Below the pieces are notes generated by a model. It made no database searches. It was not told the origin of the DNA and saw nothing but the letters and a program-made list of their open reading frames with translations. This document shows, in pieces, positions 5,764 through 7,675 of a DNA stretch of 7,675 bases (its first letter is position 1; each line of letters begins with the position of its first letter). A program made the position numbers and the translations under genes. Source of the stretch: Acidimicrobiia bacterium (lineage in GTDB: Bacteria > Actinomycetota > Acidimicrobiia > Acidimicrobiales > Acidimicrobilacustridaceae); the NCBI GenBank assembly GCA_016462055.1, contig JAEMTX010000057.1, forward strand, positions 1 to 7,675. Direction: 5' to 3'.

Positions 5764-6969
5764 ATGAGCGCGCCGATCACTGACTCGTCGATCGTTGATC
5801 GCTACCTCGAACTTGGGTTGCGGATGGGCCGTCATATCGACGGCTTCGTCGACGCGTATTACGGCCCATCCGTTCTTGCCGATCGAGTTTCGGCTGAGCA
5901 GGTTTCTACGCCCGATTTTCTAGTTGCCAGCGCCAGTCAACTCGTTGTTGATCTCGATGCCGGAGTGGACGACAGCGTCCTTGATGCGTCGCGCCGGCGA
6001 TGGTTGCGCGCTCAAGCGACGGGGATGCATACCTCGGCTCGCAAGATGGCGGGGGAGCAGATCGCCTACGTCGACGAAGTCGAGTGGTGCTATGGCGTAC
6101 GTCCCACCTTTCGCGACGAGGATCAGTTCCAAGCGGCCCACGCTCGGCTTGATGCAGTGCTTCCTGGTTCGGGCCCGGTGCGTGATCGCATTATTGATTG
6201 GCGCGAAGCACAAGCGATTCCCGTCGATCGGCTCGACGCTGTTCTTCGTTCGATCGCAGAAGATTTTCGTGAACGGACGCAACGACTCTTCGGTTTGCCT
6301 GATGGCGAGCACATCGCATGGGAACTGGCATCGAATCAACCGTGGTCGGGTTTCAACTATTACGAGGGAAACCTGCAGAGCCGCGTTGCCATCAACACTG
6401 ATCTTCCTGTGCTCGCAACAAGCATCGGGCACCTGGTTGCGCACGAGGCCTATCCGGGCCACCACACCGAACACTCGCGAAAAGAATCTGGTCTCGTGCG
6501 GTCGCGTGGCTGGCAAGAGGAATCGATCTTCTGCGTCGGAACGCCGCAGTGTTTAATCGCAGAAGGGTTGGCTGACCTCGCACTGGAAATCATCGCTGGT
6601 GAGGTTCCCGACCTTCTTGTCGCCGAACACTTGCGTAGCAACGGGATCGACTTTGATCCGGAAATCGCACATGCGGTGCGAATAGCGAGTGAATCCATGG
6701 ACGCGGTTCGTGCGAATGCGGCGTGGTTGCTTCATGAAGACGGCGCTTCAGTCAATGATGTCGTTGCCTATATCGAACGATGGGGGCTCCTTCCTCATGC
6801 TCGTGCGGCGAAGGCGATCGAGTTTTTGACCTCGCCAACGTGGCGGGCATACATCTCGTGTTATGTCGAAGGTCTGCCGCTTTGTCGAAACTGGGTCGCT
6901 GGTGACTCCGATCGGTTCGCCACGTTGTTGACCGAGCAGATCGTTCCCGCCGATCTGGTGGATGCATGA
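5764..6969 (+). CDS. DUF885-like zinc-metallopeptidase-type protein (HExxPGHH)
   Basis: The 401-residue product has no signal peptide or membrane segment, so it is probably cytoplasmic. The diagnostic motif HEAYPGHHTEH begins at His227 (His227, Glu228, His233, His234). It is followed about 33 residues later by AEGLADLALE with Glu267, matching the HExxPGHH...EGxA arrangement of DUF885 proteins, where these residues are thought to bind a metal. A conserved-looking FNYYEGNLQSRVAIN stretch precedes it. Members are usually 550-600 residues, so this is a short form, mainly lacking N-terminal sequence. DUF885 proteins are commonly annotated as peptidases, but the substrate here is unknown and hydrolase activity is an inference from the intact motif. 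The stop overlaps the eutB start by four bases (ATGA), placing it in the same operon as an ethanolamine-degrading enzyme. ATG 5764 is favoured by the TAGGGT box seven bases upstream. Confidence 0.87.
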   Translation: MSAPITDSSIVDRYLELGLRMGRHIDGFVDAYYGPSVLADRVSAEQVSTPDFLVASASQLVVDLDAGVDDSVLDASRRRWLRAQATGMHTSARKMAGEQIAYVDEVEWCYGVRPTFRDEDQFQAAHARLDAVLPGSGPVRDRIIDWREAQAIPVDRLDAVLRSIAEDFRERTQRLFGLPDGEHIAWELASNQPWSGFNYYEGNLQSRVAINTDLPVLATSIGHLVAHEAYPGHHTEHSRKESGLVRSRGWQEESIFCVGTPQCLIAEGLADLALEIIAGEVPDLLVAEHLRSNGIDFDPEIAHAVRIASESMDAVRANAAWLLHEDGASVNDVVAYIERWGLLPHARAAKAIEFLTSPTWRAYISCYVEGLPLCRNWVAGDSDRFATLLTEQIVPADLVDA

Positions 6970-7675
6970 AGCGTTCCGTCACTCTTCGCGGTGAGAAGTT
7001 CAACTTTGGCGATCTTCGCGAACTCATGGCGTGTGCGAATGAGCCCAAAGCCGGCGATCGACTCGCAGGCATTGCCGCCAATTCTGAACGAGAACGAGTA
7101 GCCGCAAAGATGGCCCTGGCCGAAGTCCCGCTCAGCGAGTTTCTTGACGAACCGCTCCTCGAAGATGATGTGACGGGCCTGATCATTGATTCTCTTGATC
7201 GTGAGGAGTTTGCAAACCTTCGATCACTCACGGTGGGAGAACTGCGAGAACTCGTCCTTTCCTCCAATTTCGCCTCGGAGTGGCAACGCAGTCTGAAGGG
7301 TGCCCTGACGCCCGAAATCGTGGCGGCCACGGCTCGAATCATGAGTGCTCGCGATCTCATCTCTGCTGCGGCGCCACTCCGATCAGTGACTCGCTGTCGC
7401 AACACCATGGGTGAACGCGGCGTGCTTGGAGTGAGGATTCAACCCAATCACCCCACCGATGACATAGCTGGCGTGGTGCTCTCTGCGCTCGACGGATTGA
7501 TGTTCGGCTGTGGCGATGCGGTAATTGGTGTGAATCCGGCAGGTGATGCAATTGAGAATGTTGTCGCTCTCGAGCATGCATTGCAGGAACTCATCGGTGC
7601 CGTTGGTGCGCCCACGCAATCTTGTGTCCTCGCTCACTTCACGACTCAACTTGCCGCGCTTGAGCGCGGCGCTCC
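6966..7675 (+). CDS. eutB: Ethanolamine ammonia-lyase large subunit EutB (N-terminal part, cut by window end)
   Basis: The frame is open from ATG 6966 to the last base, 236 full codons, about half of the roughly 450 residues usual for EutB. The family signature is clear: AGDRLAGIAA near residues 29-38, ERVAAKMAL, LTPEIVAATARIMS, RIQPNHPTDD at 157-166, FGCGDAVIGVNPAGD at 180-193, and PTQSCVLAHFTTQ at 216-228. Arg157, Gln159 and Asn190 align with the substrate-binding Arg160, Gln162 and Asn193 of the Escherichia coli enzyme, so the active site looks intact so far. EutB with EutC and adenosylcobalamin converts ethanolamine to acetaldehyde and ammonia; a eutC gene would be expected just downstream. 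The start overlaps the preceding stop (ATGA), and only a weak GGTGGA precedes it, which points to translational coupling with the peptidase gene. Confidence 0.95.
   Translation, partial: MKRSVTLRGEKFNFGDLRELMACANEPKAGDRLAGIAANSERERVAAKMALAEVPLSEFLDEPLLEDDVTGLIIDSLDREEFANLRSLTVGELRELVLSSNFASEWQRSLKGALTPEIVAATARIMSARDLISAAAPLRSVTRCRNTMGERGVLGVRIQPNHPTDDIAGVVLSALDGLMFGCGDAVIGVNPAGDAIENVVALEHALQELIGAVGAPTQSCVLAHFTTQLAALERGA

Noticed and set aside
5924..6556. A 210-codon plus-strand open frame inside the peptidase gene
   Set aside because: It is out of frame with the intact HExxPGHH protein and has no ribosome site or recognisable domain.
6752..7408. A 218-codon open frame on the minus strand across the peptidase-eutB junction
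   Set aside because: It is antisense to the HExxPGHH gene end and to clearly recognisable EutB, is rich in Arg and Ser as expected of a shadow frame, and shows no family motif.
1..7675. Searched for tRNA or rRNA genes, CRISPR repeats, insertion-sequence ends and phage or defence genes
   Set aside because: No repeat array, terminal inverted repeats, tRNA-like cloverleaf or transposase/integrase/nuclease motifs were seen; almost all bases are covered by metabolic, transport or uncharacterised protein genes.

Overview
The window looks like chromosomal DNA from a moderately GC-rich actinobacterium. The pointers are an F420-type luciferase-like oxidoreductase, an actinobacterial-style nitroreductase, GTG/TTG starts, and several genes preceded by a TAnnnT -10 box only 6-9 bases before the start codon with no Shine-Dalgarno sequence (leaderless transcripts). 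An uncultured-type Acidimicrobiia (Ilumatobacter-like) is my best guess, but this is inference from gene content and style, not from a marker gene. Genes are tightly packed. There is no RNA gene, CRISPR array, insertion sequence or prophage that I can see.

Left part (1-3900): the possible tail of an upstream gene, then a fused NTF2/SnoaL-like plus nitroreductase flavoprotein (108-1226, +). This converges on an F420-dependent LLM-class oxidoreductase (1237-2142, -). An 87-base divergent spacer with a perfect 10-base palindrome separates that gene from a family 5 (peptide/nickel-type) ABC-transporter substrate-binding lipoprotein (2230-3882, +). No permease or ATPase gene for that lipoprotein lies in the window.

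Middle (3901-4916): a cysteine-free thioredoxin-fold protein (3901-4383, -) and a four-helix membrane protein resembling DUF2269 (4461-4916, +) diverge from a compact 77-base spacer in which two candidate -10 boxes point in opposite directions.

Right part (4942-7675): an eIF2B/MtnA-related protein (4942-5742, +), a DUF885-type zinc-peptidase-like protein with an HExxPGHH motif (5764-6969, +), and the first half of eutB, the large subunit of ethanolamine ammonia-lyase (6966 onward, +, cut by the window end). The peptidase stop and the eutB start overlap as ATGA, so these two are probably co-transcribed and translationally coupled. The eIF2B-like and peptidase genes share an identical CGGTAGGGT box just upstream of their ATG codons.

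Nothing here is an obvious defence or mobile system. The more unusual points are the peptidase-eutB coupling, the catalytically unclear eIF2B-like protein, the NTF2-nitroreductase fusion, the Cys-less thioredoxin-like protein, and a marked excess of the palindrome CGATCG across the whole window.
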